A DNA stretch of 64,000 nt, taken from NCBI RefSeq assembly GCF_933775445.1, contig NC_065878.1, forward strand, positions 13,217,395 to 13,281,394. The letters run 5' to 3'. The DNA comes from Argentina anserina (Eukaryota > Streptophyta > Magnoliopsida > Rosales > Rosaceae). Shown one piece after another: positions 49,311 through 60,980 of this stretch (its first letter is position 1; each line of letters begins with the position of its first letter). The notes under the pieces were generated by a model, which was given only the letters and a program-made list of their open reading frames with translations, did no database searches and was not told where the DNA came from. A program made the position numbers and the translations under genes.

Positions 49311-52084
49311 TCATTTTGGCCTCTGTCGACGGATGTTAACACCACTGTAAGCATCTTTGATATGGTGTAGCTCCCTGTGGACCTCCTCCATAGACATCCT
49401 ATTCCTTGGTGATTCTTCTGAGCATGCAAGTCCAATCTTAAGTGTTGCAAGTATGCATGTGTTCATCTTGCTTAAATTATGATGGTAAATGTTCTCTTCA
49501 TCTGCTTGGATTTCATCGTAGTAACCATGAATGCTACTCACTTCATTCTCTGTTATTGAAGTTGTCTCTTCTAGAGTGGCGGTAAGAGTAGGATCCAAAA
49601 TCTGCAGAAATCCTCCTGGAATGGCAACCTTAACAAAGTTGTGTAGATTGAAGCCGTCTTTAAACAAGTCATCGGTTGGTCTTCTTCCGGTGAATAATTG
49701 CAGCACAAGGATTCCATAACTATATACATCCCCTTGTTTTGATGGCTCAACACCAACTGCATACTCTGCAATTCATAAAACAATCATGTAAATCAGTTCT
49801 AATAAAAAAGCGTACAATATGGAACCTAAATGCAGTAGTATGCTAAGTTTTTTGCTTGATCATCAATGGTTAATAAGGTAAGAATGTATTAGAGAAACGA
49901 ATTCATTTATTGGGTTATAATAGAAAGAAAGAGATCAATTTCATCACCAATATGGCCATATTTTTTCTTTAGGCATCATATCAAAGATACATATATTGTA
50001 CTGCGTTGCTTGTGTGGGCATAAAATTTAACTGGTTTTGTATTGCCAGTGTGTAGCATGAGCTTTAAGCTACGTACTATGCTCATATTTTTTGAACTTAA
50101 GTTTTCATTCTCATGTATATCTTCAGTAAGCTCTTGTAGATGGAAAATTTAGAATTATAGAGAGGAAGTTATTACCTGGAGCAGCATAGCCAATGGTTCC
50201 CTCTATCCCGAGTGTGCTACTTTGATTCTCAGAGGAGTCTGGTGTCATTGAGATGAGTCTTGCTAGCCCAAAATCCCCAACACGAGCAACCATGTCATTG
50301 TCAAGAAGAACATTGCTTGGCTTTATGTCACGGTGAATAACTTTTGGTTCACAATGGTCATGAAGATAATACAATGCAGCAGCCACATCAACAGCAATAT
50401 TCAGTCTCTGAAGAAGATTCAAACTCCTCGATTGGTCTTCTCTGTGCAGCCACTCATTCAAACTTCCATTTGACATGTACTCAAAAACTAGAGCTTTGAA
50501 TTCATTACCATTGGGATCCATGCTAGAGCAACATGTTAAGATCTTCACAAGATTCTTGTGCCGGATATTTCTTAGCGCATTGCATTCTGCCACAAAACTT
50601 TTGGAAGCTCCTCTCTGTTGAAGGTTGAGGACCTTTATGGCAACAACATTGTTTTCTTCTTGATCAAGAATCCCTTTGTATACAGAGCCAAAACAACCTG
50701 ATCCAATTTGATTGCTCGGGGAAAATCCGCCAGTAGCTTGATGAAGTTTTTGGTATGAAATCTTTGGAAGAAAGTGGATTGATGATACTGCTAGTAATGG
50801 TTTAATCTTTTGAGATATACTCATGCAATAAAGAGCTAAGATGGCTCCAAACAGAAGGGGGCATCCAATGACTAAAGAAATTGTTAACTTTAGTTTGAAA
50901 CCATGCAATTTTCTTTGCTTTGGGACTTGGATGGGACATGGTGGTAGCTGCAATTCCGAAACACCACCACAAAGTTTAGAATTTCCATCCACTGATATTG
51001 CACTTCTGTTTTGAAAAACTCCTTCTTTTGGTACTTCACCCTCCAGACTATTTGATGAAATGTTCAAATACATTAAGAATGGAAGTGTTTGTAGGTCTTT
51101 TGGGATAGATCCTGACAAGTTGTTTCGTGAAAGATCAAAATACTGAAGACCTCTCAGACTAGCCAAAGAAGATGGTATGACTCCTTGAAAGAGATTCCCT
51201 TGTAGTAAAAGAAATACAAAGCTCTGACAGCTTCCAGTAAGTTCTGGAATTCCTCCGGTCAAATTGTTATCAGAAATGTCCAGTGTGTGGAGATTCTTCA
51301 GCATACTCACTTCCACAGGCAGATTGCCAGTTAGTGAATTTTTCGATAAGTTGAGCAACAGAGAGAAGGAAGAAAGGCCAATGACCTGTGGTGGTATATC
51401 TCCACTAAGTTTATTGTGTGATATATCCATGTCCTGCAGATTTTGGCAGTTACTAATACTTGGAGGAATGCTGCCTTCTAATTCATTTCCCCATAAATCA
51501 AGTTTAAACAATTGAGAAAGCTTTCCAATAGAAGAAGGGATCTGGCCTGATAATCTATTTCCAGATAAAGTCAATAATTGCAGCTTCACCAATGAGCCTA
51601 TCTGAGGTGGAATTGACCCTGTAAGATGGTTATGTCCAAAGCTTACGGCATACAGCTCCTTGCAGAAGGTCAAGTTGGCTGGAATTTCTCCCTCTAACTT
51701 GTTATGAACAAGATTGAGATAGCGCAGTCGGAACAAATGATCAAGTTGATGTGGAATTTTTCCAGAGAAGATGTTGTGATCAAGGTAGATGCGCCTTAGG
51801 AAAGAGAGGTTGCCAATGTAAGGTGATATGGTACCATGCAAGTCAGAATCAGAAAGGTTTAAGACCACTACTCTCTGATGCCTTGAGCCACACGAGATCC
51901 CATGCCAGTTGCAAAAGTGAAGAGAATCATTCCACGAGTTCAACAACCCTTGTGGATCGCTCGATATGGATTCTTTGATTTTGAGCAACGCGACTCGATC
52001 AGTTTCATTTCCAAGTGCCTTTACAAGAGTGATAGGAAGGAAAAGGCTCATGAAAACAAGAAGGGCTATGGCATGAAGCTCCAT
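49311..52084 (-). CDS. LRR receptor-like kinase, subfamily XII-like, short ectodomain
   Basis: Membrane receptor kinase; the family includes FLS2, EFR and XA21, which sense microbial patterns. Exons 52084-50176 and 49765-49311 (GT-AG, the intron splitting the kinase after GYAAP) give 787 aa. Signal peptide at 1-24, an LRRNT cap ending NWHGISC, 12 LRRs at about 70-360, a transmembrane segment (LTISLVIGCPLLFGAILALYC), then the kinase with IGSGCFGSVYKG, VAIK, HRD at 584-586, DFG and AAPE. The intron position and sequence resemble At3g47570-type genes. Two oddities: these receptors usually have 20 or more LRRs and about 1000 aa, and they usually carry Cys in the catalytic loop (non-RD), while here it is Arg. 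A TATA-like CTATAAGA lies near 52163-52170. The ORF is intact. Confidence 0.9.
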
Positions 52085-53087
52085 TGTAATGTGGTTTGTA
52101 GAAGAAGCAAGAAATCTAGCTTAGCCGGTTAATGACCGCAGAGATCGAAATCGAAGACTCAGTCTTATAGGAAATTAAGAGACTGGATCTGCTATCATCT
52201 TTGAAATGGTCGGTTTGTTTGAATTATGGTTAGTACACTCTCTGAAGCAGAATTATGTGCATGTCAAAGTTGAAGTATGAGATACTCAATGACCCGAAAG
52301 ATGGAAAATGAGGACTTGATTCTTGGAACTTAAGAGACCGCGGACTTGCTAGCTCCTGTGTCCCTACATGGAGAAAAAAATGGAGCATACCAACTGCCAC
52401 TGATCAATGATCATTACAAATTGGTTTACTGCAATTTCTTTCAAGACTCGTGCTTTTAGACCAAGTCAATTAACCCGACTGAGGGAGGTGGACATCAATT
52501 TTTGGTGGTGAAAGAAACTGAGAAGCAGCTCTATCAGCTGGTGGATTATGGATCAAGTACATTAGCTACCATAAATGTTTCTTCTTGCAGTGTAAGACTA
52601 ACACTTCACATTCTCATAATACCTGTGCCCTCTTAAGTAAAAGTTTACCACCATTAACACAAACCCAAGTCGATCAACAAGATCTTAATTATCAACCTTG
52701 TTTCTTTCTTAATTTTGCTTATGCAACATGTATGAAGCAACTAGAAAGGACGGCATCATTGTGTATAGATTGACCTGAGAAAGTGATCACTGGAGCTGTG
52801 GAGCCTTACCTCTGTAACTGCTTATGTATCACACCGATAGAATTTCAACTCAAACTTAATTTCAATACCAGATTTTCCACTCAGTTCTCAAAATTGTTTA
52901 CTAAATATACATTAATTTTTTTTTTGACAATTTAACAAAATTTGATATATCGAGCTTATATATTTGTGAATATAAATGAAACATGAGAATACATCACCAC
53001 CATCATACAGCTTGGGGAGTTTACTTACCTAAGTCCTAAACGAACTATGGAACTACTCTAGAAGCCGTAACATATTGCAACAACCTT
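52085..53087. other. LRR kinase promoter region and PEX16 3' flank
   Basis: No further gene. CTATAAGA on the minus strand at about 52163-52170 is a TATA candidate for the kinase gene. Confidence 0.35.
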
Positions 53088-55753
53088 CTATGATCCAGAC
53101 ATGTAAGTGTACCTTGTCTGTGCTCCTGAAAGAAGCTCAACAAGTTTCCCTGCACAAAGAAGAAATTTTGTTGTTGACAGATCAAGTTCTCAAAAAAAAA
53201 AAAAGTGAAAATAAGCTTCACAAAGTAACAAGACAATCTAGAAATGACGAAACTGAACCATAAACCAACCTGCAAGAAATCCAACAACAGGTATATGTTC
53301 CAACACATTCTCGGTGCTTTCAAGTCTTCCCCTAAAATGATCAACCACATGTCATGAACTAAGTGATTAACTCTTAGAATAAGCAGCAACATATTATCAA
53401 ATGACAAGAGGTGTGACCAGGTAATACTCTATTAATTTTACCCTTATCAGTGGATTGAATCACATCTAAACTCCTTTAATTATGTCAGACATCATTAGTG
53501 ATGGTGGAAAAACTTCTTATTTAGAACAACTTCCGCATTACCTTGTATACTTGCTGAAAAAGGGATCTCTCATGAGGTAAAGTGCCCATAATAGCTTTCG
53601 TCTTTTAACCTGAATCCAAGTTATAATACAAACAGCTATTAAGACCAACTTCAATGCAAAAACTTAGAGGCCAACCGATTATGATACTGAGAAGCTGGAT
53701 CTCGTAGTCTACTGGAAATTCTAACCTCATTCTTTTCAGAGACAGAAAGATGAAACTGCTGCTCTTCTGTACCACTTGTGGATGAAGTAATTCGAGAAAG
53801 AATGCCCATTCCAGCAACGTCCACAGCAAATGAAAGAAACCAAGGAATCCAGGAGCGAACCCCATATTTCCGAATGAATAAAACATAGATAAGTGGTCTT
53901 GTTATAAATAGCACTTCACCAGCCACATACAAAGCCCCATGGAGACCCTTTTTCGACAATATGGTGGATATAGTCAATCTCTCAACCACTGGAGCTGTGA
54001 GATAAGTAAATCTTGTATTAATACAAATTATTATAAATTGTAATTACACTAATCTCAGTGTATGAGTAGTTACTTGGAGGCTCCATAATGGCATGATGGT
54101 GTTGGACCCTACGCAACCATTCTGGATCTGAAATACTCCTAGCCTTTTCTCCAAACCTATTTAACGCAGATAGGGCCCTTCTTTCTAAATTCCATGGATC
54201 TTGTGCATGATTATTTCTCAAGTCACCATTCCCATGCTGCCCGCCAGTCTTCACAAAACCACCACTACTTCTATGCTGAGGAGTTGAAACTTCCAAATTT
54301 TTTTCATCATTTGGTGTCTGTCCTCCATGGAGAAGCATCTTATATCCACTGTTCTGGAACAACGCTAACCTCACTAGCACTCTGACAAACAATGAAATAT
54401 GAGGCAAGGAAGAAGGTGACACGCAATAGTTGCTTGAAAAATGAGTGAGATATGCTTTAAAACAACGAATCCTTACTTGCTAGCCTCCATAATAGCAATG
54501 TAATTCCATTTTTTCTCATCACCAAAGTAATGTTGAGCCACGACTTCAACCAGCGTTTCCAAGTCCTTTAGTGCAGATATACACAAGGGATATGGGAAAG
54601 AATTACGCTCAGCATGGCCAACATGTAATTGAGGAGTTGTGTCGATTATATGTTCATTGACAGCACTTATTATTCCCAAGACAGTAGTTACTGTGAGATA
54701 TCATAAAAATTAATATTACCAACTTTGCATTTTTTGATATGCATATATACACACATGTGAGATATATAGAATCAGGGGAAAAACTCATTATATACAACTC
54801 AACAGACAACACAATCAGTGGAATCAATAAAAGAAGGTATAGTTACAACTCAACAGACACCACAAATGTCAGAAACAAAACATCTGTGTCTTTATTACAA
54901 GGTATTCAGATAGAGATATATAATTACTTAAATTTGAAAGAAGCCCCTATGCTAACAAGAAGTAGCCAAGGTTACCAAAATTTCAAAAAACCTGCTTCTG
55001 GTCCTATCTCTGATTCAGAAAACCGTTCAGGTAGAAGCCACGTGACTCCCTGCACATAATCGTTCAACAACAAGTTAAGATGACAATAGACTAAAAAAGT
55101 AAGCAGGCATAAAGCCTTCAATTTTAACAAAAACACAATCACACAACAGCTTTGGAGTTGCATTGCTGGTGATTTAAAGAATACTAAACTAACAGCAAAG
55201 CAATCACAAGTCAGTGCAGGAACATATCTGGTTGATGTAATCAGGCTTTAATAACCAGAGAACAAACTAGCACTATACTCGAAATCACTTTTTTTAACAA
55301 ATAGTGAGAATACTTGCACTGCATTACATTCTGAAACAATCGTGATCACATTCTTCTCACTTCCACAACTTTAGAGCAACCATAGACACATACAAGGACC
55401 AAAAATCAAAACCAACAAGAACAAACAGTTAAACCAACCATACTAAACACTCCACAAAAGGGTACAAGCTAATCCCAGAATGCAACACTTCTTATCAAAG
55501 ATTGGTTTTTTTTTTCTATATTTTTCTACCTATCTAAACAAATTGAAAAAAACCCAGCAAACCCAATAGCACAAACAATCCAATGGAACCAAAAAAAAGC
55601 ACCACATACTTGAATTTTTTGGCATCAAATTCATAACCATTAGACGTATAGAAAGCAATGAAAACTACAGAAACAGAAGCTCACATTGGCGAGAGACTCC
55701 AAGGAGTGGACATAGTCCTTGTTCTCTCTGACCCATTTCTTGTAAGCCTCCAT
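53088..55753 (-). CDS. PEX16: peroxin 16 (peroxisome membrane biogenesis)
   Basis: PEX16/SSE1 is an ER- and peroxisome-membrane protein needed for peroxisome membrane assembly and, in Arabidopsis, for seed oil and protein body formation. Eight exons on the minus strand: 55753-55685, 55049-54992, 54690-54477, 54381-54074, 53994-53726, 53609-53542, 53331-53270, 53149-53088. All are GT-AG; the frame closes at 369 aa, close to the Arabidopsis length. Recognisable blocks in order: MEAYKKWVRENKDYV start; TWLLPERFSESEIGPEA; NEHIIDT; LKDLETLVEV; KWNYIAIMEA; RLALFQNSGYKMLL; a variable HGNGD/NPWNLE-like middle; then GEVLFITRPLIYVLFIRKYG and LLWALYLMRDPFFSKYT, ending RYTYMSGS. The start matches the conserved MEAYK. 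The promoter is shared head to head with the gene at 56906. Confidence 0.95.
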
Positions 55754-56905
55754 AGCCTCCCTATCTCTCTCAAAGCCTCTGCCTTTCCCACAATCTTCAA
55801 CTCTACGGCCTTATGCGACTTTGGGACGACGAAGCCCTTTTCGGTAATTTCAACTCTGAGTCTCGGTTGCTGATGTGTAGTAGAATTGGGCATCAGGGGG
55901 GGGGGGGGGTAAGGATTGGGTGTGTCCATGTTTTGTGCTTGGATATGCTTTTCTTTATATGAATCGTTTGTTACACATAGGATTGATGTTTTGGTACTTG
56001 AGTGAGAGCTCTGGACGGTTGAGATTTCGATGGATGATAAGGTTATACTAGGCTGGCAGGGCAGAGGAGCAAAGCAATGGATACGGGGTTTGCACACCCC
56101 AATGAGGCATTCACAAGGGCAGGACCTACAGATCAGATAATAAGATAAAATATTTAAAAAAGAACAATTATGTAATTTTGTTTAGAAAATGTAGATTTTA
56201 GTACGTCACTTTTTATAAATTTCAAAATAATATCCAATTTTTCATTCTCATTCCAACTTGGTACCTTACTCCGTCTGTTCCAACAGAGATTATCACATTA
56301 TTAAAATGCAAGGGGTGCAACTTCAAAATTAAAATGCAAGGGTGTGTTGGCCTCTTCATGCTTTTCCCTAATCTCAAAATAATTTTGATTTCAATTTCGA
56401 GAGAGAAACTAAAATCAAATTTGATAATGACGTCACGGATTAGATTTGTAATGGATCAAATATAATGAGATATCAAAATAAACACAAAAAATCTTATATG
56501 CACAATTTGTATGATATACACGGAACAGTTTTAATTATTTAAAATAATTTATACTTAGACTCGCTGTGTATGCGATTTTTTCTAATCTAAATCGTTCACC
56601 GTACATATGAAGATGCGGCGCCGTACACCGAAAATACTTTGAAATAAACGTCAAACACCATTATAATAAGTTGGTGAATAACCCAATTCGACCCGACCCA
56701 CCAAAAAGCAGGTAACCCAGGCCCAAATGAAACGGGGAGCGAAGCTTGGACAAAGGTTTGCTCAGAGTTGAGGTTTTGCTTTCTTCTTCATTCACCTCTG
56801 TAATCGGCGATTTTTGAGTTCGTAAGAAGCATAAAATCGGCGATTAAATGCATGAACAATTAGGTTTTGTGAGATAAATCAAGCAATTTGTATCGAAAAA
56901 CAAAG
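55754..56905. other. divergent intergenic region between PEX16 and the membrane-protein gene
   Basis: About 1.15 kb separates the two start codons, so both promoters lie here. A run of 14 G (14 C in the PEX16 sense) occurs at 55896-55909, about 145 bp upstream of the PEX16 ATG. GGCCCA at about 56711 resembles a site II element. A short ATTAAAATGCAAGGG block is repeated near 56303 and 56330. No gene is seen. Confidence 0.45.
55896..55909 (+). repeat. G14 homopolymer in the PEX16 leader/promoter
   Basis: Fourteen consecutive G on the plus strand, C14 in the PEX16 sense direction. It could form G-rich structure and is a likely sequencing-error or length-variation site. Confidence 0.9.
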
Positions 56906-59900
56906 ATGTCTCCGAGGCCCATTTCTGAAGATCGAGGAGGATCTTCACAACATTTCAGGTAAACCCTAATTTCTCTGCATTTTCGTTTTCCAGAGATTCG
57001 AGTTCTGCGAAACCCTAATTTAGTAGTGTTCGATATGGAATGGGAGGAAGATGTATGGGCTTTATAGTTGTGAACTGTTGTGTTTGAATCTCTGGATTAT
57101 TGGGTTCATTGAAAGTTCGAAGCTTTTCTTGGTTTGTGTTTGGTAGGATTTCTGGGTCTGAGTTTGCTTGCTGTTGAAGGTTCAAGAAAAATGAAACATC
57201 ACTTAGGAAGCTGGAATTTTGCTCAAGTATGAGCTAGTATTAACTTTTGTCGCATTCAGCACAATGCTGTGCAGGTTGATTAGTTTTAAACTATGTAGAG
57301 ACTGGAGAGTAATCTAAGTTCAGTTTTAGGCTTCTATCCAAGAATATGATGGGAGCTAAATAACTTGGCCGATATAGTTTTCTACTTATGATTAAGTCTT
57401 ACTGAAACGTATTAGGAGAAAAAAAAAAGATAAACAGGTGAATCAGACTGAGATAGATGATGGTTGCATTTCCAGGGAGAAACCTGTGGTTTGATGCAGG
57501 CACAGGACTTCCAAAATTAATGACAAGCATTTAAGCTACAGGGCTAGTAAGGAAATTGATAAGTTCTTATGTTGCAAGATGTATGCGGCTACTGCATGGT
57601 CTCAAGTAGTTCTTTTTTGTTTTTGTTTCCCTTTTGGTGCACTTAAGTCTTAAAGGGTCTCGTCTTTTGCTTTACATTTTCTTAAAGCTCTCATGGAATA
57701 GAACTCTGAATTATTTTCAAGTGAGATCAGTATTTGATGCGGTTGTATTATGTTTCTTTTTTAACGTGCAACTAATTGTACCAATGAACTTACTATAAAC
57801 AGGCACACCCCTTTGCAAGTAATCCATATTGTCGGAAATTTCTTGAGAATATGGTCAATTTACTCCCTGTACCGCTACTTGTCTCAAACGGGGGCTTCGG
57901 TTGTACTATTTCTCTTCACTTGCCTGATACCAGCATCCATCCTATTTCTAATTTTGCAAAAGCCTTGGAAGGGCAGGCCGCTCTCAAATACACAGGTTCC
58001 TCAAATTGTTTCTTTCATTAGCGTTAGATGCAAAAGCTTTTATAAAAGTTACCATAATGATTGCCGGATACTGCTTGAGTAGTTTGTGATGTTTTCAGAT
58101 GATTCCTTCTATTATAAATGGTGGCATAACAGCTTTGTACTTTATTTTGTGGGGAAAAGGCCTCAAATCATGTGGACCTCTTAGGTAGGCTCGCTTATGT
58201 TGTTTCAAATACTCTAAATAAGTATTTCAAGTGCCTTATACAATTTTAGTAGTACGAGTATGATTAAGCTGATATCTATATTCCCGTTTGTTCCAAATAT
58301 ATCCATGTGAGGGGTCTCATTCAAATTATGGTGATCACTGAGCTAAAACACAAAGCGTATCTTGCTCCTTGTAATACAGCTCGTATGAATATGCACTTCA
58401 ATAAACAATCATCTGGTAGCGATAAACATATGATGACTAGATTTCAAAATTGACATAATTCAAAACTAGAGCTGATTAAATATCTTTTTTTTATGTCATT
58501 ACTATGCCAGGGCAATATTGGCAGAGTATTCTGGTGCCATCCTTGGCGTACTCTCTGCAGTATTGTATGGGCGGAAGGCCCACGCTTGGAAGAAGGTAAT
58601 ATTCTCAGGTGGCTGTTGCTCTTGTGGATTTAACTTTCTCAGGCTGTTTGCTGCATGTCAATTACGTAGTATCATTTCAATCACACAAGTAATTTATGTT
58701 TCACATGTTGCTCTCATCAAAGTTGAACAAAGAGCCACACATTTCGTCTCCAGCTATATATAATGTTCTGCTTTTCCTTGTCAATTGCTTTCAGAGGCTT
58801 GTCCAGGGATTCGGAATGAAAACTCCTTTCCTTGTTACATTATATCAATGTGTTTAGTTTAATGCCAATAGACATTGGATTCTTGTAAATTGAGATGGAG
58901 TGTTAACTTTTTCATCGTCAAGCTTTAGTGACGCATTTGCATAATTAGGAATAGAAGATCTACCGTCCTGGTTAATTGAGATCAATGTTTTTTTTGTTAA
59001 AAAGTAAGAGTTGTTGGATTTTTTGTAAACTCAGATGGATCTTTCTTCACCTTTTCCAGATAGGTGGGCTTATTGCGATGGTGGCATCTTTCTACTTCTT
59101 ATCGCAAGGGTGGGCCACAGAAACATACTCTCCATTCTATATCCTCTCTTAACTTTGGATAATTTTAGGCATTCTTCTAATTGTTGTCTCCTCCCATACC
59201 TTCTTTCTTTTTTGCTTTCAAAACTAGTGATCTGGCCTTTTATTGTGTAACTTAACCTGAAATTACCTTTTAAAGATAACGTTGATGGTGAGGTTCAGCC
59301 AGAACCTGTGTTAGGCATGAAAGAGATGGCAATTCCAATCTTTGCAGGAATCTTATCGGCATTGAGGAGGGTGATTGCACGCCGTGTTTCATTGAAGGTG
59401 ATGAATCTCATATCAATCGATTTTACAATTAATGTGTCCATATTCTTTTGTTCTATTATATTGAAGGATGTATAAACGGTTAATTATTCAATTGATATGA
59501 TAAAAAGTCATTGCTGTTGATTGTTGCCTTCTGCACTTACAGAATCAACTTAAAAGGCGACTTCATGCCCTAACTATTGCCTCTGCAACATGCTTCATGT
59601 TTCCTATTGCCATGTGGGATGTAATCATAGTAAGTTCTGAGGTCACATTGGATTATGACTTTTCGAGCAATTGAACTTTGATTTTATGGGTATCGTGTTT
59701 TATGCCTATATTGTTATTCTTCTTTGCTCCCTCCCTCCCCCTCCCTCTCTTAATCCCTTTCGCTTTAATTCTTTCTTGTTTTGAAATACCTAGGGATCCC
59801 CTTCTAGTAGCAGTGACAAGATGGCATTTTCTACTTGGGCTTTTCTAAGCACCATTTTTTTTGGAATAATCTTGATATTCTATGTTGATAGTCTCGCGGA

Positions 59901-60980
59901 GGAGAGGTACTTTCTTACAACTTGTCAGTGCGGTTGAGTGCTTTCTTCCATTTCTTCCATATTTGGTGATGTTTTGCTTGTGGTTGCTACCTCTGGCATT
60001 TGTTGCCTAGTTGAGTATTTAAACTTAACTATGGTCATCAAATTTTCATTATATTTGTAAAAAGCTTGGAAATGGTTCTGTTTCTTATCACCACATTGTT
60101 AACATTATTCTCTTCCAATTGTTCTTTGCTTCCTAAGCACTATATAGTGAGGGGCTATGAATACAAAATCATTGTATATTGTTTTGTCTTTCTGGGTGCT
60201 GGTGACAGATCAAGGGTATTCTTTGTCAGCGATCTCGTAAAGACTGTAAAAGAAAAAGGATATAATATGACTACAATTTGTTTAACTAAACGGTTTCCTT
60301 TTCAAATTTAATGATTGCTATCAAACTCATCCAGAAATATATGAAGGTTGAAACTTAGTCAATGTTTAAAAGTATCATTCACATAGATGTTATGAACACA
60401 TATGTCATCATTGCACTGGTTGAATTTTTTATATTATCTTTGGGATTTTTTACTTTTCGTTTTATTTATAAAGAGTGGGGATAACTCCTGATCAAGTCAT
60501 ATACTTCAATGTTCTTATTGTTCTGTAGATTACACATGGTTTTCTCCTCTCCAAAGCACTTAATGGTAGCTGGAGGGTGCATAATTGTGATGGAAATGGT
60601 GTACAAATTGGACTTTTCTCTTCCTGGATTTCTAATTTGCTGCATAGTTTTGGGCTTCGGTATGTGCACAACATTTATTACTTCTGTTATTGGTATCAAA
60701 CTGTTCCTCATCTGTATTATTATATTATAATTTTAGAGATGACCTTATATAAGGTTCTTAAAGAACTGATATGCCTCAGCTGCACCAGAGGTTTTCTGCA
60801 TTTCCTATTTATGTTGTCCCCAATAGTTAATGTTGCCTAACTTGCTTTTAATCTAATAAATATGTAGGGATATATGAAGCAACGTCTTTGGAACGTGGTA
60901 GAAAAGATTCTTTCCAAAAGCATGATTCATCAGATGGCATTTTGGGTGATGAAATGCAGATGGCTGCTCTTCCAACTTGA
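56906..60980 (+). CDS. multi-pass membrane protein resembling the N-terminal half of ZnT5/MTP12
   Basis: Ten exons: 56906-56958, 57803-57995, 58099-58184, 58511-58595, 59060-59138, 59267-59397, 59543-59629, 59794-59906, 60529-60659, 60868-60980. They give 356 aa with about eight to nine hydrophobic segments. Nine junctions need eight GT-AG introns plus one AT-AC intron (59139-59266). The sequence (VGNFLRIWSIYSLYRYLSQTG; LYFILWGKGLKSCGPLR; LAEYSGAILGVLSAVLYGR; LRRVIARRVSLKNQLKRRLHA) reminds me of the membrane region in front of the cation-efflux domain of plant MTP12, the ZnT5 relative. No HxxxD cation-efflux motif is seen here or in the following 1.5 kb; the frame ends with TGA just before a possible GTATGT donor. 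So it is either a stand-alone protein or a truncated MTP12-type gene. An EamA/sugar-transporter-like fold is the alternative. The family is a recollection and not a search result. Confidence 0.7.
59139..59266 (+). other. U12-type AT-AC intron
   Basis: The intron starts ATATCCTCTC (minor-class consensus ATATCCTTT), has CTTAAC at 59251-59256 fitting the minor-class branch site, and ends in AC at 59265-59266, about 11 bases after the branch A. Removing it joins T with CT to a Ser codon and keeps the frame (SPF-S-FKD). No GT-AG alternative that keeps this frame is evident. Confidence 0.8.

Noticed and set aside
56906..60980. Calling the gene a definite zinc transporter
   Set aside because: The cation-efflux domain and its metal-binding residues are absent, so only resemblance to the N-terminal membrane half is claimed.
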